A DNA stretch of 64,000 bases from Butyrivibrio sp. X503 (GTDB lineage Bacteria > Bacillota > Clostridia > Lachnospirales > Lachnospiraceae): NCBI RefSeq assembly GCF_003625475.1, contig NZ_RAIQ01000007.1:1-64000 (forward strand). The letters run 5' to 3'. Below, piece by piece: positions 43,360 to 51,631 of this stretch (position 1 is its first letter; every line of letters begins with the position of its first letter). Under the pieces are notes generated by a model. The model was given only the letters and a program-made list of their open reading frames with translations. It was not told the origin of the DNA and did not search any database. A program made the translations under genes and the position numbers.

Positions 43360-44063
43360 TACTTCCTACCTCTGATATTCAGCCTGTATCCCAGCCCTCG
43401 AACCGTCTGCAAATACTCAGGCTTCGACGGATCTTCTTCAACTTTTTCACGCAGTCTCCTTACATGAACTATAAGCGAGTTCTCAAGTCCATAACTACCG
43501 TCCGGCCAAAGCGTATCCATAAGGGCGTTCAGCGAAACAATTTTCCCTTGATTGTCATATAGTTTGGAAAAAAGCTGAAACTCTTTTGCGGTAAGTTCTA
43601 CTTCGCCATCGGGTCTTTTTACGATTCCCGACGATAGATCCACTCTCACCGTGCCAAGCTCAACGACCGTATTCTCCGTCAAATGATACGTCCTTCTAAG
43701 AACCGCTTTTATACGCAAAAGAAGTTCTTCGGGAGTATAAGGTTTTGTCACATAGTCATCGGCACCAAGCCCTAGTCCCTTTAATCTGCTTGTTTCTTCA
43801 TCTCTTGCAGAAAGAAAAATAACAGGAATATTTATCCCTCTCTTTTTCCACGACTCATATAGAGAAAGCCCGCTTACACCGGGCATCATTATGTCCAGAA
43901 CGACCAGATCTGCCTGCTCTTTTTCCATGATCTTATCTGCTTCTTCTCCGTTTAATGCATACAGTACATTATTAAATCCATTCTCAGATAAGAGCTTTTT
44001 ATTGATTTCTAAAATCTGTTTCTCATCATCCACCAAAAGGATTCTGCAATCTGATAACACCAT
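43359..44063 (-). CDS. OmpR-family response regulator
   Basis: A 234-residue regulator: receiver domain with the acidic pair DDE (about 11-13), phospho-aspartate LVVLDIMMPG (about 54-63), LSARD and KPYTPEEL, then a winged helix (about 130-230) ending YLQTVRGLGYRL. The start at 44063 is set by GAGGAAGAAATT; the frame upstream is open but lacks a site. Coupled to the histidine kinase gene. Confidence 0.93.
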   Translation of the reverse strand: MVLSDCRILLVDDEKQILEINKKLLSENGFNNVLYALNGEEADKIMEKEQADLVVLDIMMPGVSGLSLYESWKKRGINIPVIFLSARDEETSRLKGLGLGADDYVTKPYTPEELLLRIKAVLRRTYHLTENTVVELGTVRVDLSSGIVKRPDGEVELTAKEFQLFSKLYDNQGKIVSLNALMDTLWPDGSYGLENSLIVHVRRLREKVEEDPSKPEYLQTVRGLGYRLNIRGRK

Positions 44064-44108
44064 AATTTCTTCCTCTTTCCGATTTAAATATAAGTATACA
44101 CATATCAC

Positions 44109-44221
44109 TTTCGAAATGAAATAACCGCGCTTACCGCGTAAGGTAAATGTAATGTAGCCGTCATGTTCAGGTAATCTTCCCTTTTTATACTAAGCTTATC
44201 AAATATACGGAGGACATACTG
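44109..44221. promoter_or_regulatory. Divergent control region of two-component system and ABC exporter
   Basis: The 113-bp gap between the regulator and the exporter. For the exporter, TATACT (44186-44191) is a good -10 but the matching -35 position holds only ATGTTC, as expected for a promoter that needs an activator. Just upstream are a TTACC-GCGTAA-GGTAA inverted repeat (about 44132-44147) and repeated ATGT triads (44148-44166), candidates for the regulator's sites. Confidence 0.45.
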
Positions 44222-44941
44222 ATGAAAAAATATGTAATTGAAACCTACGATCTTTGCAAAAAGAGCGGTCGCAAATACAGAATAAAAGATGTCAATTTAG
44301 CAGTTCCGAAAGGATGTATCTATGGTTTTCTCGGTCCCAACGGTGCGGGAAAGACTACCACAATGAAACTTCTTCTCGGACTTATACAACCTGACGGCGG
44401 AAGCATGGAAGTTCTCGGAAAAAAGATGTCTCCCAAGAACAGATTTGAAATTAATACAAAAACCGGAAGTCTTATTGAAAGCCCGGGATTCTACGGACAT
44501 CTCACCGGTCAGGAAAATCTTGAGATAATTGCTCGCTACAAAAAACTCGGTGCATGCGATATAAAAGAAGCTCTTAAAACAGTCGGTCTGTATGAGAGAA
44601 AAGACGACAAAGTAAAAAACTATTCGCTCGGAATGAAGCAGCGACTCGGTATCGCGATGGCGCTGATGGGAAGACCTGAACTGATCATCTTGGACGAACC
44701 CACAAACGGTCTTGATCCCGCAGGTATAAATGAGATCAGAAATCTTGTAAAAAGTATTCCGGAAAGATACGACTCAACGGTCATCATTTCAAGCCATCTT
44801 CTTTCCGAAGTTGAGCAGATCGCTGACTACGTAGGGATCATCAACAAAGGACATATGATCTATCAGGGTCTTTTATCTGAACTTGAGATCGGTGATGCTT
44901 CTCTTGAAGAAGTATTCCTCGAAATGACAAAAGGAGCTTAA
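44222..44941 (+). CDS. Lantibiotic-immunity-type ABC ATPase
   Basis: A 239-residue ATPase (LanF/BcrA-like). Walker A GPNGAGKTT (about 38-46), signature YSLGMKQRLGIAMAL, Walker B LIILDEPTNGLDPAG and ISSHLLSEVEQ. Family members export peptide antibiotics such as nisin or bacitracin from the membrane. Its stop is 2 bp before the permease start. Confidence 0.9.
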   Translation: MKKYVIETYDLCKKSGRKYRIKDVNLAVPKGCIYGFLGPNGAGKTTTMKLLLGLIQPDGGSMEVLGKKMSPKNRFEINTKTGSLIESPGFYGHLTGQENLEIIARYKKLGACDIKEALKTVGLYERKDDKVKNYSLGMKQRLGIAMALMGRPELIILDEPTNGLDPAGINEIRNLVKSIPERYDSTVIISSHLLSEVEQIADYVGIINKGHMIYQGLLSELEIGDASLEEVFLEMTKGA

Positions 44942-44943
44942 AA

Positions 44944-46464
44944 ATGGATATTATCGGAAATCTTTTTATAGAACTGAAAAAGCATAAGCGTCGCTTCAAT
45001 CTGCTGTTATTTCCTTTGATAATTGTTTTGGAGATAGCATTTATAATGGGAAATTATGGTGGTCAGAGGGGTTCTGCCGATGGATGGATGATTCTTTTTT
45101 ATATTATTCCCATCATAAACTGTTTATTTTTCCCGGTTACGATAGCGGGCTTTGCTTCCAGATTAATGGATATTGAACATAAGGGAGAAATGCTTAAGTG
45201 CTTGTATACCTTCACCACACCGCAAAGAATCTTTTTTACAAAATACTTTTATGGTGCAATATCCACACTCATACTTGTTGTAATGCAATGCGGATCGGTC
45301 ATTCTCTGTTGCAAGATTCTTGATTTTGACAGCACTTTCCCGGTTAAATATCTTTTTATCCATGGAATGACCACGTACATAACCTGCATGACGTTACTTA
45401 GCCTCCACCTTATGCTGGCATATTTTTACAGAAATCAGGCAGTTAGTATTTCAGTTGGAATACTGGGAAGCTTTACAGCCTTTTTCTCTTTGTTCCTTCC
45501 CTCAACAATTATACAAAAGCTCCTTCCTTGGGAGTCGTTCGTGACAAGCGGATTTATCACAATGGATTGGGACAGGGACACAAGAGATATCTCATACACT
45601 CTCTGTAATCCCGACTATACACCTGTGATCATCTGTATTGGCTGGATAATTCTTTTTACATGCATCACTCTTATTTTGCTCAAGAGATCAGGTGTAGAGG
45701 AAACAGAAAAAGCAAATAATAATCGAAAGACCAAGAGGGTTCTTCTCCACAAGCGTCCGGTTGAGATTTTGAAATTAAAGGGTTCTCCTGCATGGATTGC
45801 CTTTTTCATTGTTCCCGCAATATCTGCAGCGATAGGAACCGTAAATTATCTCGGTAATATCAGTATCTTAAAAGACGGTTGGTACTCACTGTGGACTCAG
45901 CATACTTTGTTTTTATGCTATTTCTTCATGCCCGTTATCATCGGAATTTTTACGGGATGTATCTGGAGAGTTGAACACACAGGAACAAATATGAATCTTA
46001 TGATGACTCATCAAAGACCTGCGATGATAGTACTCGGCAAATATGCAGCAACATGTTTCATTACATCTGTTTCGCTTATCTGGGTCGTAGCCTTATATCT
46101 TATTTCCGGCTCGATCATACATATGGACGGAACTCTTCCGTCCGGAATCATTCAATGGTTAATCATGGGAATCCTAAGTTCCTGGGTTATATGTGCTTTC
46201 CAGGTTCTTGTTTCCTTGGTTATAAGGAATTTTATTCTCCCCGTGATAGTTGCTTTCCTTGGCGGTTTCGCCGGCTTGTCATGTATAGCAAAGGGCGCCC
46301 CTTACCTCACCCCATTTTCTTTGTTTGACATTGCCATGAACCAAAAGGAATTAGGAACTATAGATATAAGATCATTCACCCTTTCATCCATCATCTTTAT
46401 AACTGCTTTTATCATGATCGCTATCATGTATCTTAGCTGTACCGATGTAAGATCCAATGAATGA
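44944..46464 (+). CDS. Fused double ABC-2 permease (LanE plus LanG-like)
   Basis: A 506-residue membrane protein made of two similar halves of about 245 residues, each with six helices, joined by a charged linker (about 245-270, EETEKANNNRKTKR). The first half has EHKGEMLKCLYTFTTPQRIFFTKYF (seen as EHKGEMLK), the second WRVEHTGTNMNLMMTHQRPAM, the same motif in both (E-H-x-G/T...MxxxxP). Immunity exporters usually carry two separate permeases; here they are one chain. Pairs with the ATPase at 44222-44941. Confidence 0.85.
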   Translation: MDIIGNLFIELKKHKRRFNLLLFPLIIVLEIAFIMGNYGGQRGSADGWMILFYIIPIINCLFFPVTIAGFASRLMDIEHKGEMLKCLYTFTTPQRIFFTKYFYGAISTLILVVMQCGSVILCCKILDFDSTFPVKYLFIHGMTTYITCMTLLSLHLMLAYFYRNQAVSISVGILGSFTAFFSLFLPSTIIQKLLPWESFVTSGFITMDWDRDTRDISYTLCNPDYTPVIICIGWIILFTCITLILLKRSGVEETEKANNNRKTKRVLLHKRPVEILKLKGSPAWIAFFIVPAISAAIGTVNYLGNISILKDGWYSLWTQHTLFLCYFFMPVIIGIFTGCIWRVEHTGTNMNLMMTHQRPAMIVLGKYAATCFITSVSLIWVVALYLISGSIIHMDGTLPSGIIQWLIMGILSSWVICAFQVLVSLVIRNFILPVIVAFLGGFAGLSCIAKGAPYLTPFSLFDIAMNQKELGTIDIRSFTLSSIIFITAFIMIAIMYLSCTDVRSNE

Positions 46465-46477
46465 TCTTACATAAGAA

Positions 46478-46518
46478 AAAGAACAGCAGAGCATTTATCA
46501 CATGCTTTGCTGTTCTTT
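46478..46518. terminator. Bidirectional terminator
   Basis: A perfect 11-bp stem AAAGAACAGCA/TGCTGTTCTTT extended by AGCAT/ATGCT around TTATCAC. It is placed 14 bp after the exporter stop on the plus strand and 16 bp after the P-loop gene stop on the minus strand, and has A/T-rich flanks on both sides. Confidence 0.75.
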
Positions 46519-46533
46519 ATTTACTCTATCAAT

Positions 46534-47178
46534 TTAGGAAAGACCCAAATGCTTTTCAACAAGAGCTACCGTTTCATCAACACTTCTGCTACTATCTCTT
46601 TCGACCCAGAAATACTTGCTGTTCTTAATGTCATTGTATTTCTCAATATTGAGTTCATACAATGTCTGCTTGCAAGTCTTCTTAGCTTTTTCATAGTCAG
46701 TCGCACTATGGATATAATCACTGAAGTCTTGATGGTCCGGGCGGTCGCAATAGGTTTCTACAAGATCTGTCGGATCGGATATCATGAATGCAGCCTTTGA
46801 ATGATCCGATAGCTTTTCTATCTGATCAATAGACAAATGGCAATCACAGATGATCGGTCCGTTCTGCGAAAGCTTAATCAGATCAAGAATTATAAAATCC
46901 AACTGTTCGTCCATCATTGCCTCAAGCCAGGCTCTATAATCTTCTACGCTTCTTCCGAAGAATTCATCAGCATCCTTGAACGTTTTGTTCATGTTTGGCT
47001 GATGCTCAGCATCCGAGATGGACTGATGGAACGCAAACTGCTCATCAATATCATAAACCGGAATATTGTGCTTCTTCCCTAAAGCTTTTGAAACTGTGCT
47101 CTTTCCGCCACAAGGTGTTCCTGTAATAAAATACACATTACGTAAATACTCTTTGAGTATGTTATCTTGAAATATCAT
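46534..47178 (-). CDS. P-loop kinase-like protein
   Basis: A 214-residue P-loop protein of the shikimate/adenylate-kinase-like kind: NVYFITGTPCGGKSTVSKALG (about 14-34, Walker A GTPCGGKST), DIDEQF (about 43-48) and IICDCHL (about 108-114). Substrate unknown. It has no operon partner within 200 bp on its strand apart from the methyltransferase unit upstream, and ends at the shared terminator. Confidence 0.75.
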   Translation of the reverse strand: MIFQDNILKEYLRNVYFITGTPCGGKSTVSKALGKKHNIPVYDIDEQFAFHQSISDAEHQPNMNKTFKDADEFFGRSVEDYRAWLEAMMDEQLDFIILDLIKLSQNGPIICDCHLSIDQIEKLSDHSKAAFMISDPTDLVETYCDRPDHQDFSDYIHSATDYEKAKKTCKQTLYELNIEKYNDIKNSKYFWVERDSSRSVDETVALVEKHLGLS

Positions 47179-47224
47179 TTTGATTCTCCTTTATTATTAA
47201 GTTTTGTCTACAGAAATTCCTTTG

Positions 47225-47256
47225 TAGCATGAAACCAATAATAAAGTTTCATGCTA
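47225..47256. promoter_or_regulatory. Perfect 11-bp inverted repeat in a 206-bp gap
   Basis: TAGCATGAAAC (47225-47235) and GTTTCATGCTA (47246-47256) around ATAATAAA-type bases. No T tract follows on either strand, so it is more likely an operator or RNA structure than a terminator. The rest of the gap 47179-47384 shows only a ribosome site for the P-loop gene. Confidence 0.4.
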
Positions 47257-47384
47257 TCAGATATTTCTTAATTTTCTAAACATCACCACGATAATGTTCT
47301 CCTTTCATAAAATAGTCTTGGCGTCTGCCTCTGTCATTCTAACACGGCTCAAGTACATAAAACAAGTGTCCGCATATATACTCC

Positions 47385-48155
47385 TTATAGCTTTCTGGCC
47401 TTAATACAAAATGAAAGCGGAAGCATTTTTGCTTTTCTCATCTTGGGCTCTGCATCTTCCGGTGCATTCAAAGCCTCTTTGTCACTTTCTTCCACGAGCT
47501 GCTCGATCACAAATCCCGCTTTGGCAAGAGCGTTGATATACGTGGATATCTTGCGATTGCACAATACGATCTCACTGTCATGCACCGGCATTTTAAAATA
47601 GGATTCGTCAAAATAGCTTTTTGTCATCTCGAGCTTATCATCATGCAATACTACTTTTCTTTCCTTAGTATCCCATGCCATGCAATAGTTCAAGGTATGA
47701 TGCCAGCTAAAGATAAAAGTTCCGTCCTTTTTAAGATACGATGCGATCTTATCAAAAGTCCCCTGCAGATCAGTCGTCCATCCGATTCCGTAGATAGAAT
47801 AAACGTAGTCAAAATAGTCCTTTGGAACAACAAGCTTGTCTTCCATCTTGGCGCATATCAAATTAGCGGAATACCCGTTTTCTTTCAAAAGCTTTTCTGC
47901 AGTATCAAGCTGCTTTTGCGACAGATCGACTCCCCATAATTCTCCTGCTCCTCTCTGAGCATTATAGAGTAAAGAGTGTCCGCTTCCGCAGCATATCTCA
48001 AGCATCTTCTTACCGCTTAGATCACCAAACAAATGCAGTTCGTCTTCTGTCGGAAAGTAAACGCCGTATTGTGGAAGCGCTGTCGTACCAAACCAAAGAT
48101 CTGCATGTTCGTTCCAGTAATTCTTATTGATCTCAATTATCTCTTCGTCTCTCAT
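47385..48155 (-). CDS. Class I SAM-dependent methyltransferase
   Basis: A 256-residue methyltransferase: KKMLEICCGSGHSLLYNAQRGAG (about 49-71; CGSGHS is motif I), GVDLSQKQLDTAEK (motif II), FDYVYSIYGIGWTTDLQ (about 112-128, motif IV) and FSWHHTLNY. The substrate is unknown. Its start overlaps the stop of the adenosine-deaminase-like gene by 4 nt, giving a NUDIX-deaminase-methyltransferase unit. Confidence 0.88.
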   Translation of the reverse strand: MRDEEIIEINKNYWNEHADLWFGTTALPQYGVYFPTEDELHLFGDLSGKKMLEICCGSGHSLLYNAQRGAGELWGVDLSQKQLDTAEKLLKENGYSANLICAKMEDKLVVPKDYFDYVYSIYGIGWTTDLQGTFDKIASYLKKDGTFIFSWHHTLNYCMAWDTKERKVVLHDDKLEMTKSYFDESYFKMPVHDSEIVLCNRKISTYINALAKAGFVIEQLVEESDKEALNAPEDAEPKMRKAKMLPLSFCIKARKL

Positions 48156-49114
48156 TTGCTTTTTGCTTTCAATCCATTATTGCGAATATCATCAAGTTCC
48201 TCAACGTTAAGGCAACCGCTTTTATATAATCTTAGATATTCCTTGGAAACATCCGAATCAAAAATAAGAACATCATCGGAATTGATAGTTACGTCTACAC
48301 CGCTTCGATAGAGCTCCGCAATGGGATGCGTCTTTAAATTTTCCACTCTTCCCAGAAGATAATTACTGGAAGGTGTGATATTTAATCTAATGTGATTGTC
48401 TATGAGAAACCTTATAACAGAAGGATCTTCTACCGCCGCTATGCCATGTTGTACCTCATCAAGTTCAAGGCACTCTACTGCGCGGCGTACATCCTCCGCT
48501 GTTCCCCACTCTCCAACATGCGCTTTAAGTCTAAGTCCTTCTTCTCTAGCACGTCGATAGATGGTCTTAAAATTCTCTATAGGCTGCGCCAGCTCGTCGC
48601 CGTATAGATCAATAGAATAAAAAGCTTTGCATCCCCAAAAATTCGAAAGGCAATCTTCCAAGTATGCAATATCGCAATGTCTGGACATGCCAATCTGTAA
48701 TCTCAGCTCGATATCAGGCGAGATCTCTTGATGCGCTGTCTCAAATGCCGATACGAGTTCATCTATATCGTTATGAAAAAACTCGTTTAGCCCCCAGACA
48801 TCTTCACCTATTTCAAGAATAGTCACGCCATCTTCCTTGGCCTGAACAAATGCAGCCTTTATAAGCATCTTCCGCCCTTCGGTGGAATTAAAATAATCTC
48901 CTATGTTTTGGGAATTCCATGTATGCATCTCATCCATGGACTGAAGCGGCTTTGTGATCGGCTCAATATCTTTTGCCGAATGCTCTAACAAGAACTTTCT
49001 GCTTCCACCAAGCACAAAATGATTGTGCAGATCAGCCTTTGGGCATTTTTTGATAGCATCAAGATCCTCTTGTTTCAGAGCATCTATAAATAACGTCTTT
49101 CCTTCATTTATCAT
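48152..49114 (-). CDS. Adenosine deaminase-like hydrolase
   Basis: A 320-residue metal-dependent amidohydrolase. KADLHNHFVLGG (about 27-38) has the HxH metal site (H30, H32 region), LKAHVGEWG (about 197-205) the next histidine and the catalytic glutamate, VQHGIAA the third, and TINSDDVLIF (about 274-283) the catalytic aspartate pair. Deaminates adenosine or a related adenine compound. Lies 33 bp after the NUDIX gene. Confidence 0.85.
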   Translation of the reverse strand: MINEGKTLFIDALKQEDLDAIKKCPKADLHNHFVLGGSRKFLLEHSAKDIEPITKPLQSMDEMHTWNSQNIGDYFNSTEGRKMLIKAAFVQAKEDGVTILEIGEDVWGLNEFFHNDIDELVSAFETAHQEISPDIELRLQIGMSRHCDIAYLEDCLSNFWGCKAFYSIDLYGDELAQPIENFKTIYRRAREEGLRLKAHVGEWGTAEDVRRAVECLELDEVQHGIAAVEDPSVIRFLIDNHIRLNITPSSNYLLGRVENLKTHPIAELYRSGVDVTINSDDVLIFDSDVSKEYLRLYKSGCLNVEELDDIRNNGLKAKSK

Positions 49115-49147
49115 TTATCTTTTATTCCCCGCAACTTTCGTCAAAAA

Positions 49148-49576
49148 TTATATGATCCCTCTTCGCTCCGCTTCCTCCATTAATTTGGGCTGGATCAGAG
49201 GGTATGTCCAATTATCAGGTAACCTGTCCGTGATCTCAATTCGCTCAATTTCACTGTGAAGTTCCGACTCAAAAGAGTGGATATCTGCATAGCAAAGCAA
49301 TCCAAAGGTTTCTTTACCATCGAAATTATCCGGTGCAGTAACTGAATAAACACAGACCGGCTTAAGCTCATGATCGATAGCGCCTGTCTCCTCGTACAAT
49401 TCCCTCTTAGCGGTGTCTATGATCGCTTCTCCGACTTCTCTGTGACCTCCCGGTATCTCCAGTGTGTCTCTTTCCTTATGCTTACAGAAAACCCATTTAC
49501 CATCTGTCTTCGCGATGATAACTGCAAATTTCAGTAAGCTGTCATCTACCTCATCATAAAACTTTACTTCAACCAT
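49148..49576 (-). CDS. NUDIX hydrolase
   Basis: A 142-residue NUDIX protein with a regular box: GGHREVGEAIIDTAKRELYEETGA (about 42-65, seen as GGHREVGE and RELYEETG). Likely a nucleotide-diphosphate hydrolase; the preferred substrate is not visible. Ribosome site AAGGAGAAC is well placed. First gene of the NUDIX-deaminase-methyltransferase unit. Confidence 0.88.
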   Translation of the reverse strand: MVEVKFYDEVDDSLLKFAVIIAKTDGKWVFCKHKERDTLEIPGGHREVGEAIIDTAKRELYEETGAIDHELKPVCVYSVTAPDNFDGKETFGLLCYADIHSFESELHSEIERIEITDRLPDNWTYPLIQPKLMEEAERRGII

Positions 49577-49646
49577 TTTATAGTTCTCCTTATTCCCATA
49601 TGTTCCACTGAATTAAATTCTAGCAAATGCGCCTGACTCAAACAAC

Positions 49647-49691
49647 AAAAAATCAAGCCGCTGCGCTGCACCTCTGCAGCACGCGGCTTGA
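49647..49691 (-). terminator. Strong terminator after the ANT(6) gene
   Basis: An 18-bp GC-rich stem, TCAAGCCGC...GCGGCTTGA (49653-49691, with TGCAG/CTGCA inner pairs), followed on the minus strand by TTTTTTG. It separates the accessory block from the NUDIX unit. Confidence 0.85.
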
Positions 49692-49740
49692 CATATAATT
49701 TATTATTCCAGTTCGCAAATACAACTTTGCTTTGCAGAAG

Positions 49741-49830
49741 TTACTGCTTTTCAGATTCAATCTTCTTTAAAGTATCATCTAATATCTCTTTGAATGTATC
49801 TACTGTACTTTTTGAAGTTTGTATTGTCAT
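49741..49830 (-). other. Short 29-codon open frame, probably a remnant
   Basis: ATG at 49830 to TAA at 49741, a Lys/Glu-rich helical 29-residue peptide starting MTIQTSKSTVD. It begins inside the 22-bp direct repeat (49820-49841) and has no ribosome site, so it is more likely a leftover end of a mobility gene than an active gene. Confidence 0.25.
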
Positions 49831-49841
49831 TTTATTGTCAC
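49820..49841. repeat. Left copy of a 22-bp direct repeat (candidate attachment site)
   Basis: TGTATTGTC-A-TTTTATTGTCAC. The second copy at 56848-56869 differs only at one base (T for A). The two copies enclose 7.0 kb with the resistance and exporter genes. A TTGTCAC/GTGACAA palindrome overlaps its right end (49835-49850). Confidence 0.55.
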
Positions 49842-49872
49842 GGGTGACAAGATGATTCTAACATTGTCTCGC

Positions 49873-50763
49873 TCATGCGTCACCCACGTTTTCAAAAAAG
49901 CTTACCGCATTTTCATCCATTTCTTTCACAGTACTGAAGTATTTGAAACTATTATCAGCTTCCTGCCTGTCAAAGACGAAATTGCCATGTTCTGCCACCC
50001 ATTTTGACACATCATAGAACAGCCGGCACATAGATTCCACGACGCTCCACATGTCGTTAACATCGGCGCCGCAATAAGTGTCCAGATACTTCTGCCACTC
50101 TTCCTCAGAGAGCCATTTCTTCATATATTTTCCGGATTTACCAACACTGACAGAAAAATCGGTCAGCTCTCCTATTTTCCAGGAAAGCATCTTTTCAAGT
50201 TGCTTTCTGACCACGAAGTTCAACATATCCTGTGCGTATGTCACTTCTTTTCTCCAAAGGCCCTTTGCGACATTGTTAAGGCACCACCAGAATTCGTTGC
50301 AGACGGCCGCATACTGTTCCTTTGACGGCCGATGGACTAAATAAGTTTCTTCCGATGCCTCGGGAATCGGCGGAAGAATTCCATCTTTATCAAGCAAAAT
50401 CTTGCACAAGCTGTCTTCCGTAACATTTTCCTTTGCATGTGGGATCGATTTCACAGTAAGATCCAGCCGGTTCCCATCCGTGAAGATCATAAGCCAGCCA
50501 TAGGAGTTTTCTTTATCACTCGGATAATCCGGATGTTCGTCCGGGTACTGCATAAACAGAATATCCCCGAATCGCCTGATCCACTCCTTGTCCCGAATAA
50601 AGGATCCGGTTTCTTTTACGACATAAACAATGTCATAATCCTGAAAAATATCCTTTGGTGCAATGGGATTGGTTCGTGATCCATTCATATAAACGGCACG
50701 GATCCTGGCATCTTCCTTCGCTGTACGCAGGATCAGTTCCATCATCTCTTTCTCTGTGCGCAT
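49873..50763 (-). CDS. Aminoglycoside 6-adenylyltransferase, ANT(6) family
   Basis: A 296-residue streptomycin adenylyltransferase-like enzyme; the family length is about 285-302, so it is full size. Nucleotidyltransferase motif GSRTNP (28-33) with DYDIVYV (42-48; D-x-D metal ligands), DGNRLDLTV (about 92-100) and the family's ANT(6) C-terminal half (FWWCLNNVAKGLWRKEVTYAQ, seen as FWWCLNNVAKGLWR). Inactivates streptomycin by AMP transfer. It lies in the accessory block next to guaA and close to a methyltransferase gene; horizontal origin is likely. Confidence 0.92.
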   Translation of the reverse strand: MRTEKEMMELILRTAKEDARIRAVYMNGSRTNPIAPKDIFQDYDIVYVVKETGSFIRDKEWIRRFGDILFMQYPDEHPDYPSDKENSYGWLMIFTDGNRLDLTVKSIPHAKENVTEDSLCKILLDKDGILPPIPEASEETYLVHRPSKEQYAAVCNEFWWCLNNVAKGLWRKEVTYAQDMLNFVVRKQLEKMLSWKIGELTDFSVSVGKSGKYMKKWLSEEEWQKYLDTYCGADVNDMWSVVESMCRLFYDVSKWVAEHGNFVFDRQEADNSFKYFSTVKEMDENAVSFFENVGDA

Positions 50764-50810
50764 TTATCATTTACCCCCACATTATTGATTAAGAGTCTCA
50801 GACATTTCTT

Positions 50811-51566
50811 TCAGCCCTTTCTTGCAATCGCAGTAAACTCTCCCGGGAGTTTCTCATTCTCCCATGAAGGATGCTCATCAAAACGCTCCAAAGTAAATCC
50901 ATTCCCTATAATGGAATTGATGATCTCGCTGATGGTGTACTTCCTATAATGGCATTTCGGAATCTGCCTACGTATTTCCTCATCATAAAACCTTGCATGC
51001 GCCATCTCACCTTCAAAGATACCTGTTGAGAAATAACTCATGGTTGGTTGCTGGAGACCTAAAATATCAGAGATTTTGGTAAATGGATGGAAGTCGCTAC
51101 AAATCACCTTTCCACCGGGCTTAAGCAGTCCGTTCATCATGTTCATAAAAGCATCTATATCATGAAAATAGTGAAGGATTCCACCTTCCATGAATACGAC
51201 ATCAAAGAAACCGGCATACTTGTCCATATCGATTTCCATGATATCGCAAACTTCATAGCCTATGTTTACACCTGCAGCTTCAGCTGTTTCCACGGCATAT
51301 TTCTTATTGGCTTCGGAAATGTCAAAAACGGTAACCTCCGCCCCAAGCAAAGCCAGCGGTATTGCTTTCTTTCCGCAGGATCCGCATATATTGGCAACCT
51401 TGATACCATCAAAAGAATCAAAGTAGTTTACATACTGTTTCAGCATTTTCTTGGGATTTTCTTTATCCTTTAATGCCCTTTCTTCCGGTGTCCCTGCAGT
51501 TCTCACCCAGAAATCGTAAGCATCGAACTCCCAAGCTTTCTTATGTTGTTTACTGTAATCTTCCAA
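50811..51566 (-). CDS. Class I SAM-dependent methyltransferase in the accessory block
   Basis: A 251-residue methyltransferase with KVANICGSCGKKAIPLALLGAEV (about 56-78; GSCGKKA replaces the usual GxGxG), DISEANKKYA, and FDVVFMEGGILHYFHDIDAFM (about 118-138). The substrate is not known; no rRNA methylase signature of the Erm type is present. Start is TTG, 9 nt after GGGAGG. The ANT(6) gene follows after 47 bp and is probably co-transcribed. Confidence 0.82.
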   Translation of the reverse strand: MEDYSKQHKKAWEFDAYDFWVRTAGTPEERALKDKENPKKMLKQYVNYFDSFDGIKVANICGSCGKKAIPLALLGAEVTVFDISEANKKYAVETAEAAGVNIGYEVCDIMEIDMDKYAGFFDVVFMEGGILHYFHDIDAFMNMMNGLLKPGGKVICSDFHPFTKISDILGLQQPTMSYFSTGIFEGEMAHARFYDEEIRRQIPKCHYRKYTISEIINSIIGNGFTLERFDEHPSWENEKLPGEFTAIARKG

Positions 51567-51631
51567 AACCGTTATCCTCCCGGCATTTTATATGGACATT
51601 TATCCCTCAAGTTGAATTGCGCCATAACCTG

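Noticed and set aside
47225..47256. Terminator before the P-loop gene
   Set aside because: The stem is perfect but no T tract follows on either strand, so it was listed as a possible operator instead.
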